Assembly: GCA_015179045.1 (NCBI GenBank)
Contig: WHUZ01000016.1
Coordinates: 186,001 to 250,000, forward strand
Direction of reading: 5' to 3'
DNA: 64,000 nt
Source: Kalaharituber pfeilii
Taxonomy: Eukaryota > Ascomycota > Pezizomycetes > Pezizales > Pezizaceae
In this document: in pieces, positions 1 through 9,755 of the stretch
How the letters are laid out: the number at the start of each line of letters is the position of its first letter
Position numbering within the stretch: position 1 is the stretch's first letter
Notes under the pieces: generated by a model
What the model was told of the DNA's origin: nothing
What the model saw: the letters and a program-made list of their open reading frames with translations, nothing else
Database searches by the model: none
Translations under genes and position numbers: made by a program

Positions 1-297
1 GAACTTGAGCGATTCTTACCTGACCCCTCTCTTCCCACTCTTTCTTTAAGAGTTGCAGCCCGTCAGCAAGGTCAAGTCAATACCATGGCAATTGAATCAG
101 TCCCCTTAGGTTCATGTAGGTGTACTGGAAAGTGCGATTCAATGCGCTGTGGATGTGTAAAGGATAATAGGATATGCTCACTTCGTTGTCACAAAGGATC
201 AGACCATACTAGATGTGTTAATAATGCTTTAGCAAGAGGTTCAGAAGGGGCCTTTAATGTAGCTGTTTTTTCCTGTCGCCGGAGGGGTCCTTTATGA
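1..297 (+). CDS. C-terminal end of a CXC-type cysteine-cluster protein (partial)
   Basis: The frame is open from the first base of the window, so the gene starts upstream; the ATG at 85 is probably internal. Residues after position 110 form a dense cysteine cluster (CRC..KC....CGC......C...CHKG followed by a C near RCVN). This CXC/CHKG arrangement is known from the C-terminal tails of some integrase-like (Ginger/KRBA2-type) transposon proteins, where it probably binds zinc. The catalytic part is outside the window, so that assignment is inference. The last ~14 codons and the stop lie inside the minisatellite at 255-645, so the original C-terminus has probably been replaced by repeat sequence. 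Confidence 0.5.
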   Translation, partial: ELERFLPDPSLPTLSLRVAARQQGQVNTMAIESVPLGSCRCTGKCDSMRCGCVKDNRICSLRCHKGSDHTRCVNNALARGSEGAFNVAVFSCRRRGPL

Positions 298-645
298 AGC
301 TGTTTTTTTTTTTCGCCGGAGGGGTCTATGAAGCTGTTTTTCCTGTTGCCGGAGAGGGTCATTCATGATGCTGTATTTTTTTTTTTTGCCCTGTCGCCGG
401 AGGGGCCCTTTATGAAGCTGTTTTTTTTTTCGCCGGAGGGGTCTATGAAGCTGTTTTTTCCTGTCGCTGGGGGTCTTTGATGAAGCTGTTTTTTCCTGTC
501 GCTGGGGGTCCTTGATGAAGCTGTTTTTTCCTGTCGCCGGAGGGGTCCTTGATAAAGCTGTTTTTTCCTGTCGCTGGAGGGGTCCTTGGTAGAGCTGTTT
601 TTTCCTGTGGCAGGGAGGGGTCTTTAGTGACGCTGTTTTTTCAAA
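255..645. repeat. Minisatellite, about 33-44 bp unit, ~10 copies
   Basis: Tandem units of the form AGCTGTTTTTTCCTGTCGC then CGGAGGGGTCCTTGATGA repeat about ten times. T-run length varies, and some units lack the CCTGTCG part. The array overlaps the 3' end of the upstream open frame. Minus-strand frames through it only encode repetitive peptides. Confidence 0.85.
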
Positions 646-737
646 CAGTGGATGTGGGATGTGTGGACGCGCGAGTGTGTGTGTGAGAGTTTGAGAGGGT
701 GAATTGTAGGTAGAATGAGAAAATTCAAATTCTGAGT

Positions 738-838
738 GGCCCGGGCCAGTCACGAACCAGCGTTCCATTGAGTAGTCCGGGCTAGTGGCCAGTGGTCCGG
801 GCCAGTGGCCACTGGAACGTTTGTTACGAATGGCCCGG
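738..838. repeat. Imperfect palindrome with GGCCCGGGCC motifs
   Basis: The block at 738-770 reappears inverted at 810-838, sharing CCGGGCCA, GTTCCA and the spacing between them. Short direct copies of GTCCGGGC(C/T)AGTGGCC lie between the arms. It abuts the MITE starting at 865 and may be a remnant of another inverted-repeat element. Confidence 0.5.
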
Positions 839-864
839 CACATGTATATACCATGCATGCGCTA

Positions 865-1711
865 CTGTGTTTCACCACATCTCGACGCACACCACAATTC
901 GACGCACTTTCCCACCAAAACTGAGCGAATGAGAACCTGTATATTTCCACGAACAGAACCTACTTTTCTATGCGCCTTTTAGGAGGCTTAAAGCAAGCAT
1001 CATTCTTCAGATCCTGCATCTCTACTTTAAAAAAAAAAGTAGTTATGGATGAATTATATCTCTGCACATTTACACATAAGTCTTGGCATATATTTTTGCG
1101 GTAAAATTGCAGATATGGAAATCTACCCACTGCACCTGCAACTCATTCAATAGAAACATTTAAACACTTTATTTGAGTAATTTATCCCTATGGAGATATA
1201 CAGGAATGGTATCAACAAAACCCTTGAAGTAATCATTGAGTTGTTCAAAATATTTTCATTCTCATAGAAATATTGCATATGAATAGTATCGGAAGAGGAC
1301 CTGAAAATATATATCAGCATGCCAACTATGCAATATATCAAGATGACCTGAATAAAGTCAAGTGAGTCAATATACAGCTAGAAGAGACCCTTTAACCACA
1401 AGACTATGGCCATTGGTGTGATAGTGCTAAAAAAGAGTAGTATGTTCAGTCCGCTGAAATATTGTATGAGAATCCTGTACAAATAAATGCCAAGACATTG
1501 TTACAAATTTCGCTGTGCCATAATTCCTTGAGAATGCGTTCCTTGAGCGAGCAGAGGTGCGGAACATGAAGAACAAGTATTTATTTAGTGTCTCTAAATA
1601 GCGCTTACAAAATTCTGCTCTAGTGGTTGAGGTACACGCTCTTCTGCGTGGCTAGTTTTGGTGGGAAAGTGCGTCGAATTGTGGTGTGCGTCGAGATGTG
1701 GTGAAACACAG
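865..1711. mobile_element. MITE with perfect 58-bp terminal inverted repeats, TA TSD
   Basis: Positions 865-922 and 1654-1711 are exact reverse complements over 58 bp, beginning CTGTGTTTCACC. Each end is flanked by TA (863-864 and 1712-1713), the insertion signature of Tc1/mariner transposons. The 847-bp interior has no transposase frame, so the element is non-autonomous. Its interior shares phrases (AAATAAATGCCAAG, CCATAATTCCTT) with the 846-bp element at 4854-5699, so both belong to one family. Confidence 0.9.
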
Positions 1712-1713
1712 TA

Positions 1714-2685
1714 TGTGACAGCAGTAAAATGTGTTGCTATCATAAAGGTGATATGAACTGCTAAGAAGAACTAGTTAGAATTGCTAGTTAAGTTTCTTTT
1801 TCACTTAGTACAGGTTAATTCTCTGTGCATACTATCTTTATTACTTATACTGTTGAAGTATTCATTTCTATTCTAATAAGGGTCTATACCATACGGAATT
1901 ATATTACATTAAGGACAATATGAGACTTGACTAGTAAACTTATTCCGCTGCCATGTATCTCATAGGTATTAGTTCTATAAGTATAATATGTATATTATTC
2001 ACTGCTTATAATACACATTCGATACTTACTCACTGGTGCGGTTATAGTAGTCCTATAGGATCTAATGGAGTCATGTATATCCTACATAAGCTTACAAGCA
2101 ATAGCATGACAGTGCTAAGGCATGTTTCTAAACCTCTAGCGACTCATATTGGGCATACACTGCTACGTACTATGTGAGGAAGTTAGGATTTTACATATAT
2201 GTATATCTTGTAGTGCTCAACTGCCTCGACTATTTGTCAATGCTGCAATCTATTCAGATACATTTCCCTATGCATGTATTACAATTATATAGCTTTACAG
2301 AGTCTCTGTGCATCTTTCTCATCAAATAATAGCTCAATACCGCTACCAATCTAAGTAAGCGAAAATGTATTTTTTGACATGGCAGTAACTCTGTACTGAT
2401 AAGTCCAATGATCACAAAACTTGGTGTACTTACTTAGCATAAGCAATAGAGGATATATTGAGATGCAAAGGCCTCAGGTAATCTCATACACATATGGTGA
2501 CTCAAAAGTATACACTAGAATAGGGTTGCATATATTCCAGTATATATCACCCCTCAGGTGCGACAAGCTGGGAAAAAAAAGTGCAGGAAATAGTTTACTA
2601 TGTTCTCCCATGCTCTGGCTTTAATTTGAGGCCACTTGAGTGTCATTTGCATTCACAGCAGCTCTGTATGTAAGTTAATGGACTT
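1714..2685. other. Non-coding stretch, nothing recognised
   Basis: AT-rich sequence. Open frames are short (74 aa or less) with no recognisable motif, and I see no repeat boundary or RNA gene here. Confidence 0.4.
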
Positions 2686-2689
2686 GATC

Positions 2690-3509
2690 GGTTTCCCGGT
2701 GATGATCGGATTCTAGGTGAAGCACTCTATTTCGCTAATGCTCAATATTCCGGTAGCATGCATTACTAGAATATAAGAACTATGTTACAAAAGACGTGGG
2801 AGAGGCCGATGCCTGACCAGTAGGCCCCTATCCGCAGCACGTGAGTCCGTAGAGGATAGCGAGCTATACGGATACTCCTGTATATCTCGACTATACTCCC
2901 AGCGGTCACCAGTAGTTCTACCTTTTGGTGCAACGGTTTGTGAAACGGTTGGTTGCAACCCGTAACAGTACGGTAGTACGGTCGGGATATATAGGAGTAT
3001 CCGTACAGCTCGCTATCCCCTGCGGACTCACGTGTTGCCTATGGGGGCCTGTTGGTCAGGCATCGGCCTCTCCCACATCTTCGCACTACCCTAGTGACAC
3101 ATGTTACCCGTGTAACATCACTCCTCCGCAGGCAGAGTATGTCCTAGACTCTCTATATATTAACCCCCACCTACCCGTTACCACCTTAGGGCTTCAATTT
3201 CATATGCCACCCCTTACACTACTTTCTAACCAACGACCGGCTAGTGGCTGTAAGCCATCTAACTCAAGGGTCACATGCAGTATCTGACGTTCGCTACATG
3301 TAAGGTTTGAACTGGCGACCCCAGCGGTGCCGGCGGTCACCGGTAGTTCTACCTTTTTGTGCAACGGTTTGCGAGACGGTCAGTTGCAATCCGTAACAAT
3401 TCTAGAATATACTTTTAAGTTACTATATATAAATAAGATTATGTGAGGGGCTTTGCATTTCAATATATCTTCTATTCCTTGATCGGTTTCTAGGTGAAGC
3501 ACTCTAGTA
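2690..3509. repeat. Composite repeat with ~100-bp palindrome inside direct repeats
   Basis: The arm at 2790-2895 reappears inverted at 2983-3088 (sharing GGCCGATGCCTGACCA and GATACTCCTGTATAT), giving a long hairpin with a ~90-nt loop. The loop phrase (CTTTTGGTGCAACGGTTTG, GGTTGCAACCCGTAAC) recurs at 3340-3400 and again inverted at 58815-58930. A ~25-bp direct repeat (CTAGGTGAAGCACTCTA) lies at both outer ends. A block at 3122-3165 (GACTCTCTATATATTAAC) recurs inverted at 29766-29810. No coding capacity; it looks like a non-autonomous dispersed element. Confidence 0.6.
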
Positions 3510-3912
3510 CTAATTCCCCAATGTTTGACTCTCTTGGCATATAACACGTCGGGGGCTCCCCATATAAAGTATTAAATTTTGATCTTATATTTCTCAATAC
3601 CACATCTTTATATTTTAATTGGGAGACTGAAGAGTTGTAGAGCAGATGAAATAGTACATTACTACGGGTTTTAAATTTTTATCAGATATGGTTAAGTAGT
3701 GAAATATAATTTCTCGTTGAAGGCAATAATTTTGATCGACAGGGGTCCCTTCTCGATGAACACCACCCTACGCAGTCAAAGCTGTAGCAAACTAACATTC
3801 CCCAGTTCCACTGTTACTTCTTACCTGGTTTCACCTCTTGGCTGTTCGTACCGATGCTAGTTCTAAACTATCGATAGGACCTCCTAAGTTGTCAGGGGAA
3901 TTGTTAAGGCTA

Positions 3913-3914
<2 letters not shown>
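3510..3914. other. Non-coding stretch, nothing recognised
   Basis: AT-rich with no convincing frame. It ends at the poly(T) of the adjacent minus-strand LINE-B copy. Confidence 0.4.
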
Positions 3915-3949
<35 letters not shown>

Positions 3950-4075
3950 CTTGAGTCACGTAACCCCGCATACAGGCTACCAGCCTATGGCAGGGACCCA
4001 TATACCCGGGTCAGGTTACAGAGCGCTAACTACATACTCTACATACACACCCCGACCCCCCCAGTACCATCCCAG

Positions 4076-4590
4076 CTACCCCAGATCATGGCTGGCAAAC
4101 CAATGCTCGACCGGATCGCCCTCCACATCCTCCTGCTTCCACCCTTTCTCCTCTAAGTCCTCCCAGGATTGCCAGGTGACTTGTACCCCATCCTTATCCT
4201 TCCTCTGAGGTCTCTCTAGCTTGGTGCACCTGAATACCACATGCTCAGCACTCCACTCCTCTCCACACGTGCATTGCACCTCCTCACCACCGATCACCCT
4301 CCTCCAGATCGCTCCGCCTTTTTCGGTCCGCAGCCAGGTGTAATTTGTCAATGCTCTCCTGCCCCACCGCACAAATTTGCCCTTCCCAAACCCAGCTCGT
4401 TCCCTCTCCTCCTTTCTCTTTCTCGCCATAGCCCGTTGGGCGGCACGCGAGTATTGATATAAAAAAAAAAAAAAATCCTTTCTCTTTCGACTAACTTCTG
4501 TCTCAGACCGCCCTCAGTGGACTGGCCATCATACCTCATGCAGGTGGCCCCTCTTTGGCCATCTCATCTGCCTTAAAGGCGACATTTGTA
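4076..4590 (-). pseudogene. LINE-B ORF2 C-terminus (RNase H end plus zinc finger), broken
   Basis: The minus strand encodes the end of a LINE polyprotein. A KADEMAKEG block (the last RNase H motif) is followed by a basic linker and WGRRALTNYTWLR. A CTCGEEWSAEHVVFRC finger follows, typical of the C-terminal cysteine finger of RNase H-bearing LINEs. Frame is lost around the 54-bp insert at 4422-4475. The same protein is better preserved at 50995-51632. The RT part is absent through 5' truncation. Confidence 0.75.
4422..4475 (+). mobile_element. Hairpin-only LINE-A tail insert, 54 bp
   Basis: The insert starts exactly at the CTCGCCATAGCCC hairpin base and ends TGATAT plus 15 A. The 12-bp TSD TCCTTTCTCTTT is perfect (4410-4421 and 4476-4487). 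The duplicate segment at ~31760 has the uninterrupted target, so this is a genuine retro-insertion containing nothing but the tail. Confidence 0.95.
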
Positions 4591-4853
4591 GGCGCTAAAT
4601 TCTCAGTAAAGGAATATAACCATTCAGCATGACAATACGAAATGTTAAAAACCAAAGTCTCTGAATGCTCTTTCATCCGAGCATTTAATAATGGGATCTT
4701 GTACGTATACCCAGAGTTTGACTTGATGTACATTGGGGTTAGTAAGAATTGAAAGTGTAGCAGGCAGGTTGTTTGGATATGGGCAGCTTACAAGACTAGT
4801 TGTGTTTCACTCGTACTGTAAAGTGTCTTGATTGCCACTGAAAATATATTGTA

Positions 4854-5699
4854 CTGACTCTAATTCACCACCAAGCGGGCCACACCAGCAATCGGGACAC
4901 CTTCCTCACCAAAATTGCACAACTTTCGCACTGAATATCTCAACAACCACACCAGCATTTCTTAATGTGCTTTATGTAGCTATTAACCAAAAGACCATTC
5001 TTGCAATCTAGCACTTTTGCCTGCTCAAAAATTGTAGATGTGAAAGGAATTATGGCTTGTCGCATTTCCATAAGAAGGCTTGGCATTTATTTGCATGGGA
5101 TGCCCATACAAAATGTTCGCAAGACTAGAATGTAGTCCTACTCTTCAACGGTAATTACATTACGTATGATATTATATGTCAAGAGTCATCTGAAGAGCCG
5201 TAGTAAGGTGGTGTATTCATTTGGCTTAATCAGTTGAACTGTAGATTTGGCAACACAATTTATCTACTTTGGGGGGGTTGTTCTCATACAAACGCTCTCT
5301 ATGGGGGTATGCTATTGTGAAAAATTTCACAATCACTACAGGTATTACCTAACTATGTTGCCCATATATTCCTAATGAGCGATCCTGTTGCATGTGAGTG
5401 TCAGGATTTTTTTTAATGTATTTATTGCAGGTGTAGCATACAGAATTCGGAGGCGGTGGCACTTGTATGGGCATCCCATACAAATAAATGCCAAGCCTTC
5501 TTATGGAAATGCGACAAGCCATAATTCCTTCACATCTACAATTTTTGAGATTGCAAGAATGGCCTTTTGGTTAATACCTACATAAAGCACATTAAGAAAT
5601 GCTGGTGTGGTTGTTGAGATATTCAGTGCGAAAGTTGTGCAATTTTGGTGAGGAAGGTGTCCCGATTGCCGGTGTGGCCCGCTTGGTGGTGAATTACAG
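4854..5699. mobile_element. Foldback MITE with ~250-bp arms, TA TSD
   Basis: The left arm (4854 to ~5118) and right arm (~5461-5699) are inverted copies with small indels. Both ends are flanked by TA (4852-4853, 5700-5701). The duplicated segment has the empty site at 31969-31970 with a single TA, proving insertion and TA duplication. The element is 846 bp, related to the 847-bp element at 865-1711, and has no transposase. Confidence 0.95.
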
Positions 5700-5701
5700 T
5701 A

Positions 5702-6359
5702 TTGCATGTCGTTTTGAAAGCAGTAGGCTGTAGCAGATAGTAAAGATACTGCTAGAGCAATGCCACTAGCGATTCCCTAATGCACTAGGCATACCTGTGA
5801 TACACATGAAGCCAGATAGATACGTTTCTTGATGATTAATATAACTTTACTCTAGTTCTATCGGGAGCCGCTCAGTCCCTTCGCGAATGGTATGTAGTTT
5901 CTATTGCTCTGGAATCAGCATTCTCAAGCTCGAGAGTTCAACACATGTGAGGCTCTACATTTATTGAAAATCCATTCTATACATATTTTCTAAATATGAA
6001 TGATATAAAAGAAATAAAACATGAAAATCTAAATGTTTCAAGATCTTAGTACAATCCTTGTGTGTTGTAGTACAAAGCTCTACTGCTGAAATTTACGGGA
6101 TGTCTCACTAAAGTGCATAAAAATTTATCGAGCGATATTGAAAGTTTCTGATGCATAGGAATTACCCAGTCCGACACTGTTAGAGGAAGGACAAAGTCCA
6201 TTGATTAAAGTTCAACCTACGTACACGAGGAAGTTCGAGACCTATTTATAATTGAGATCTCGAGTACAAAAAGAATGTAGATATTTCCAAATAAGGAATG
6301 AAAAAGCAAGTCACGTGGATGTAACTTTGTTGCTCACATGACTTTAGAAAGATCTAGAA
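5702..6359. other. Non-coding part of duplicated segment
   Basis: Matches 31970-32618 almost base for base. No frame of interest and no RNA gene seen. Confidence 0.6.
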
Positions 6360-6372
6360 GTATCAAGAGGAA

Positions 6373-7541
6373 TTTTTTTTTTTTTTTTTTTATATCATTG
6401 ATCGCATGCCGCCCTATGGGCTATGGCGATGTTATAGCTATGAACTAAAATAGTTAACTAACTAATTCCCCCCCCCCCCCGCTACCCCCTTTTCTCCCCT
6501 CCTTCCCCTTACTCCCCAGCATTGTCAATAGCACCTCTATCTGGTCTCTCTCCCCCTCCCCCTCTTCGATGGTCGCCTCACCTGCTCCTCACCCCCTGGC
6601 CACCTCCTCTTCCACACCCTGCACTCTCTGAGCAGGTGGACCGTCGTCTCCTCCTTTTCTCCGCACCACCTGCACTCTGGTCCATCCCCTTCCCGATCTT
6701 CCACCTCCACGCTCTCAGACCCTTCCCACCCAGGAGACCCGCCAGCTTCCCTATCTCCCTGCCCACTCTTTCCAGCGGTCTGTATGACAAGTCTAGTCTG
6801 TTCCTCTCCTCCCCTCTATCCCTCCTGGCCCTCTGTCTCTGACCAGCCTCCGTTACCACCTCCGCCTTGTACTGCAGCGCCGTGCCCCACCCCGCCGCCC
6901 TGTCTGCCCTCTCGTTCCCCTCTATCCCGGCGTGGGCCTTCACCCACATTACCGCCACGTCTAGGTCCCCTCTTTCCACCCTCTCCTCCCACGCTCTCCT
7001 CAGCTTATGCGTCGCACCGTCCTGAGTCATATCTCCTCTTGCCACCGCCTTCATCCTCCGGATTGCATGCTTCGAGTCTGTCAGGATTAGCAACTCTCCC
7101 TCCACTCTTCCCAGCGCCTCACTTATCGCCACCAGCTCCGCGTCGTTCACTGTGGCCTCCTCGCCCAAATACCATGACTTTGACCTCTCTCCCCACCATG
7201 CCCCTGCTCCCGCCTTGCCATCCCTCAGACTCCCGTCCGTATATACCGCGATCCACCCTTCGTCTGTATTCTGTCTGATGTGTCTCTCCCATTCCTCTTT
7301 CTCCGCCGCTGACTGCATGGACCGGATTTCCGAGAGCGGCAGCTCCGACCCGTGTGTCAAGGACCCCCTAAGGTACTCCTTCTCTTCATCCGCCCCCCTT
7401 AACGTCTCTTCCTCGAACCTCAGCGCCCTAGCCTCCACTCTTGTCGCTTCCCACCTCACGAACGTATCCACTGACTCCAGGTTAGACAGCCCCTCGACGA
7501 CGTCCCGTCTCGTCCCCCAGGGCGCCCCGGTTATGCTTCTC
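6373..7541 (-). mobile_element. LINE-A, 5'-truncated copy
   Basis: Poly(T) at 6373-6390 is followed by the reverse LINE-A tail (ATCGCATGCCGCCCTATGGGC) and the C-terminal coding part. TSD GTATCAAGAGGAA (6360-6372) / GTATCAAGAGAAA (7542-7554). The duplicated segment at 32627-32640 has the uninterrupted target. The 1169-bp insert stops inside the region between RT and RNase H. Confidence 0.95.
6513..7540 (-). pseudogene. LINE-A ORF2 RNase H domain, frameshifted
   Basis: The C-terminal RNase H of LINE-A ORF2 degrades the RNA strand during retrotransposition. Visible motifs in order are YTDGSLRDGKAGAG (first catalytic Asp), NDAELVAISEAL (Glu), LTDSKHAIR (Asp) and VKAHAGIEGNERADRAA (His/Asp region). 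The terminal cysteine finger (PECRWCGEKEETT) is reached only after a ~1-bp shift near 6690, and a second shift lies near the end. The RT part is missing by 5' truncation. The RNase H core residues look intact, so decay is recent. Confidence 0.85.
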
Positions 7542-7895
7542 GTATCAAGAGAAAAGAACGTAAAGACAGAAACATCCAGAATACATGGTGTATGACAAAT
7601 GAATACATGACGTATGAGAGAAAACTAGAAAGTAGTAGAACATTAGAGAATGATATAGAAGAAATAGAAACAACAGAACGCGGTGGAAAGACTGAACATT
7701 GTACTATACCATTTTCAACAGACACTGGTGACTGACTGAGTGCTGCTGCGACGTTGCCTGTATGCTCCATAAAAACCAGGGTAAAAGCAATCTGTGCATA
7801 AAAATATTCCAATATCATTGAATACTTGCTGAAAAGATTTTCATGTACCCTGAGAAATGGGGCTGCTCTGGAGCGGACTGAGCCCGGACAAGACT

Positions 7896-8464
7896 AGGAG
7901 AGACTAGTCTACAGGTAGGTAGGCAGAGGAGATAGCAGCGCACTGGACGAAAGGGATGCCAGGGGTGGAGAGGGCAGAACGCCCTGTCTTAGGAGAAACG
8001 GAAGAGCTGGTCTACATGCAGCAGAGGAGAGAGAGGGATGGGATCAAAATTTCGCGGAAGGGGAACTAGGAAATCTTCAGAGTCACAACCTACCAAGACT
8101 AGCAATCTTAAATCTGAACGTGTGGGTATTCTATCAATTTCCCTAGTTCATCTCTACCCCTATCCAGGTATGTTCTCGCCGTGTATTTCGAGGCGTATTC
8201 AGTTGGCGTTCTCCATTTTTGCTTTGCTCCGCTCTTTCGTTCTTTCCCTTTGGCTTCTACTTCTACTTCTGCGCACTCACGTCCCCATGATATAGCCCAC
8301 CATGCTTTCGAAACGGTACGTCTTTCCAGCTACCACCTTACCGCCAGTCTTTCCAGTCCCTTCCTCTTGCCATTATTACCTCCAGTTTTTCCGACCTTGC
8401 AATGTAATCTACTTTCTTCTTCGCCGAGCCTTCTATTACCCCACTTCCCTCCCTGCCATGGCGG
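7896..8464 (+). mobile_element. Probable 3' part of a LINE-B-tailed element
   Basis: The sequence after the duplicated segment runs into CCCTGCCATGGCGGAAAGCTG (8453 onward), the first half of a LINE-B type tail. The second half, CGGGGTCACGTGAT plus A-rich tail, resumes at 16216 beyond the inserted LINE-A. The upstream 500 bp has no clear protein and is probably UTR. Its left limit is uncertain. Confidence 0.45.
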
Positions 8465-8918
8465 AAAGCTGCACGCCACACACCTCTACAACCTCCTCGG
8501 GCCACGTCCAAGATCACGTGACCGAGCCCGTATCTCGACCCACAGGACAGCTAGCGACAAGCGGACAACGACAGACGACGCCCCTCGGCCCGAAGGTCGC
8601 GGGGACCTCTAAATATCTACCAAAAACGAACATTTAGACACCTTCCCCAAAGAAACAGCCATCAACGCTCTGGGAACGCCCCCCAGAACCTCCACCAACC
8701 CCCCAACCCACCTTCAGCTCGTACAGTCGCCTCGACGGCGGGGGCACCCCGAGACCCCATCAGCGGCCTCCCCACCACTACGAAAATACGCAAACCAGAT
8801 AAGGACAGTATTTGCCACCCACTATTCGCCACTCACATCCACTAGCTACACACACCCCTTGCCACCCAAACGCCACCCAACATACTAAGACCAATAGCGT
8901 ACAACCCACCAGCCACCG

Positions 8919-9755
8919 ATGGCTCCAACCACGAGAGCCAGAAGAGGCCGAACCAACAGCCGGGCCGACCCTCTTCGGCAAGCCAGAAGCGCCACACGGA
9001 CGGCAAAGCGCCGTCCAAGGGTAAATAACATAGAGTTTTATATGGTGAAGGACTGGAAGGCGCATGAAGACATGACATTTATCGCCGAAGACCAGCAATG
9101 GACCCTTCATAAGTTTGCTGACATTATCCAACACACCAGAAAGGGAGAACCGGAAAAGGCAGAAAGAATGGAAAATGCAACCACCCTAGCGGTGGGGCGA
9201 GGCGTATTCGCAGACGAGGAGGACATTGAGGTCCCTGTTAGGACAATAACTATCGACGACATACAGGCAGGCAGGGTTCTGACCCAGCAAATAATTGAGT
9301 TCATCGAAAGAAGCAAGGCCATGGACTCCCGCCCACCCGAAGACCAGATGGAGGAGACAATTGTAGTAAAGCCACCCGCCCCTAATACCTACGACAAGAT
9401 GGAAGAAATGATCATGGTGAGACCACCAGAATTAAGAACTACGATTCCGGCGACATATGACAATGAGTCAGAGGTCCCGGATTCACAGGAGGAACCTGCA
9501 TCCACAAGCAAGACCACGTCCCTCCCCCTATACAAGGACCCAGACTTTAGTGACAATGAAGGGTACACCCCGGTGCCTCACGCCGGAGCACACATGCCCA
9601 TTAAAGATGATGACACACAAAGCGAGTCATCAGACGACACAGTAATATATATACCGGCAACTCCCAGCACTCGGCCACCAACTCCGGACAGACCCCGAAC
9701 CCGGACATGGATGAGAGTGCCTATGAGGAGCAATTCATGCTGGATACAGCAATAG
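8919..9755 (+). pseudogene. LINE-A ORF1, N-terminal part
   Basis: The ATG at 8919 opens a basic leader (TTRARRGRTNSRAD) followed by an acidic, Pro/Ser/Thr-rich protein. A homologous N-terminus lies on the minus strand at 34483-34990 in the second LINE-A copy. Comparison shows the true reading continues into the frame opening at 9707 (DESAYEEQFMLDTAIAAARQ), so a 1-bp frameshift lies at about 9690-9710. ORF1 proteins of LINEs bind the element RNA. No enzymatic motif is seen. Confidence 0.75.

Larger units (their letters stand above)
3915..4590 (-). mobile_element. LINE-B, 5'-truncated copy
   Basis: Poly(T) at 3915-3949 is followed by the LINE-B tail in reverse (TCACGTAACCCCGCATACAGGCT), then a 3' UTR and the C-terminal coding region. 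The copy is cut by a hairpin-only LINE-A insert at 4422-4475. A second copy of the same insertion lies at 31329-31790 as part of a segmental duplication. Confidence 0.8.
3988..7895. repeat. Segmental duplication, copy 1 (partner 31329-32969)
   Basis: The segment matches 31329-32969 in the same orientation with scattered substitutions, including the LINE-B fragment and all non-coding sequence beyond it. Copy 1 holds three insertions absent from copy 2: a 54-bp hairpin insert (4422-4475), a MITE (4854-5699) and a truncated LINE-A (6373-7541). Copy 2 lacks ~160 bp present here (4500-4655), apparently deleted between two GTCTC repeats. Confidence 0.9.

Noticed and set aside
292..858. 188-codon minus-strand open frame
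   Set aside because: It runs through the minisatellite and encodes only repeated KKQL/TPP-type peptides.
6522..7595. Plus-strand Pro/Ser-rich frames
   Set aside because: Antisense of the LINE-A RNase H coding region, which carries recognisable catalytic motifs.
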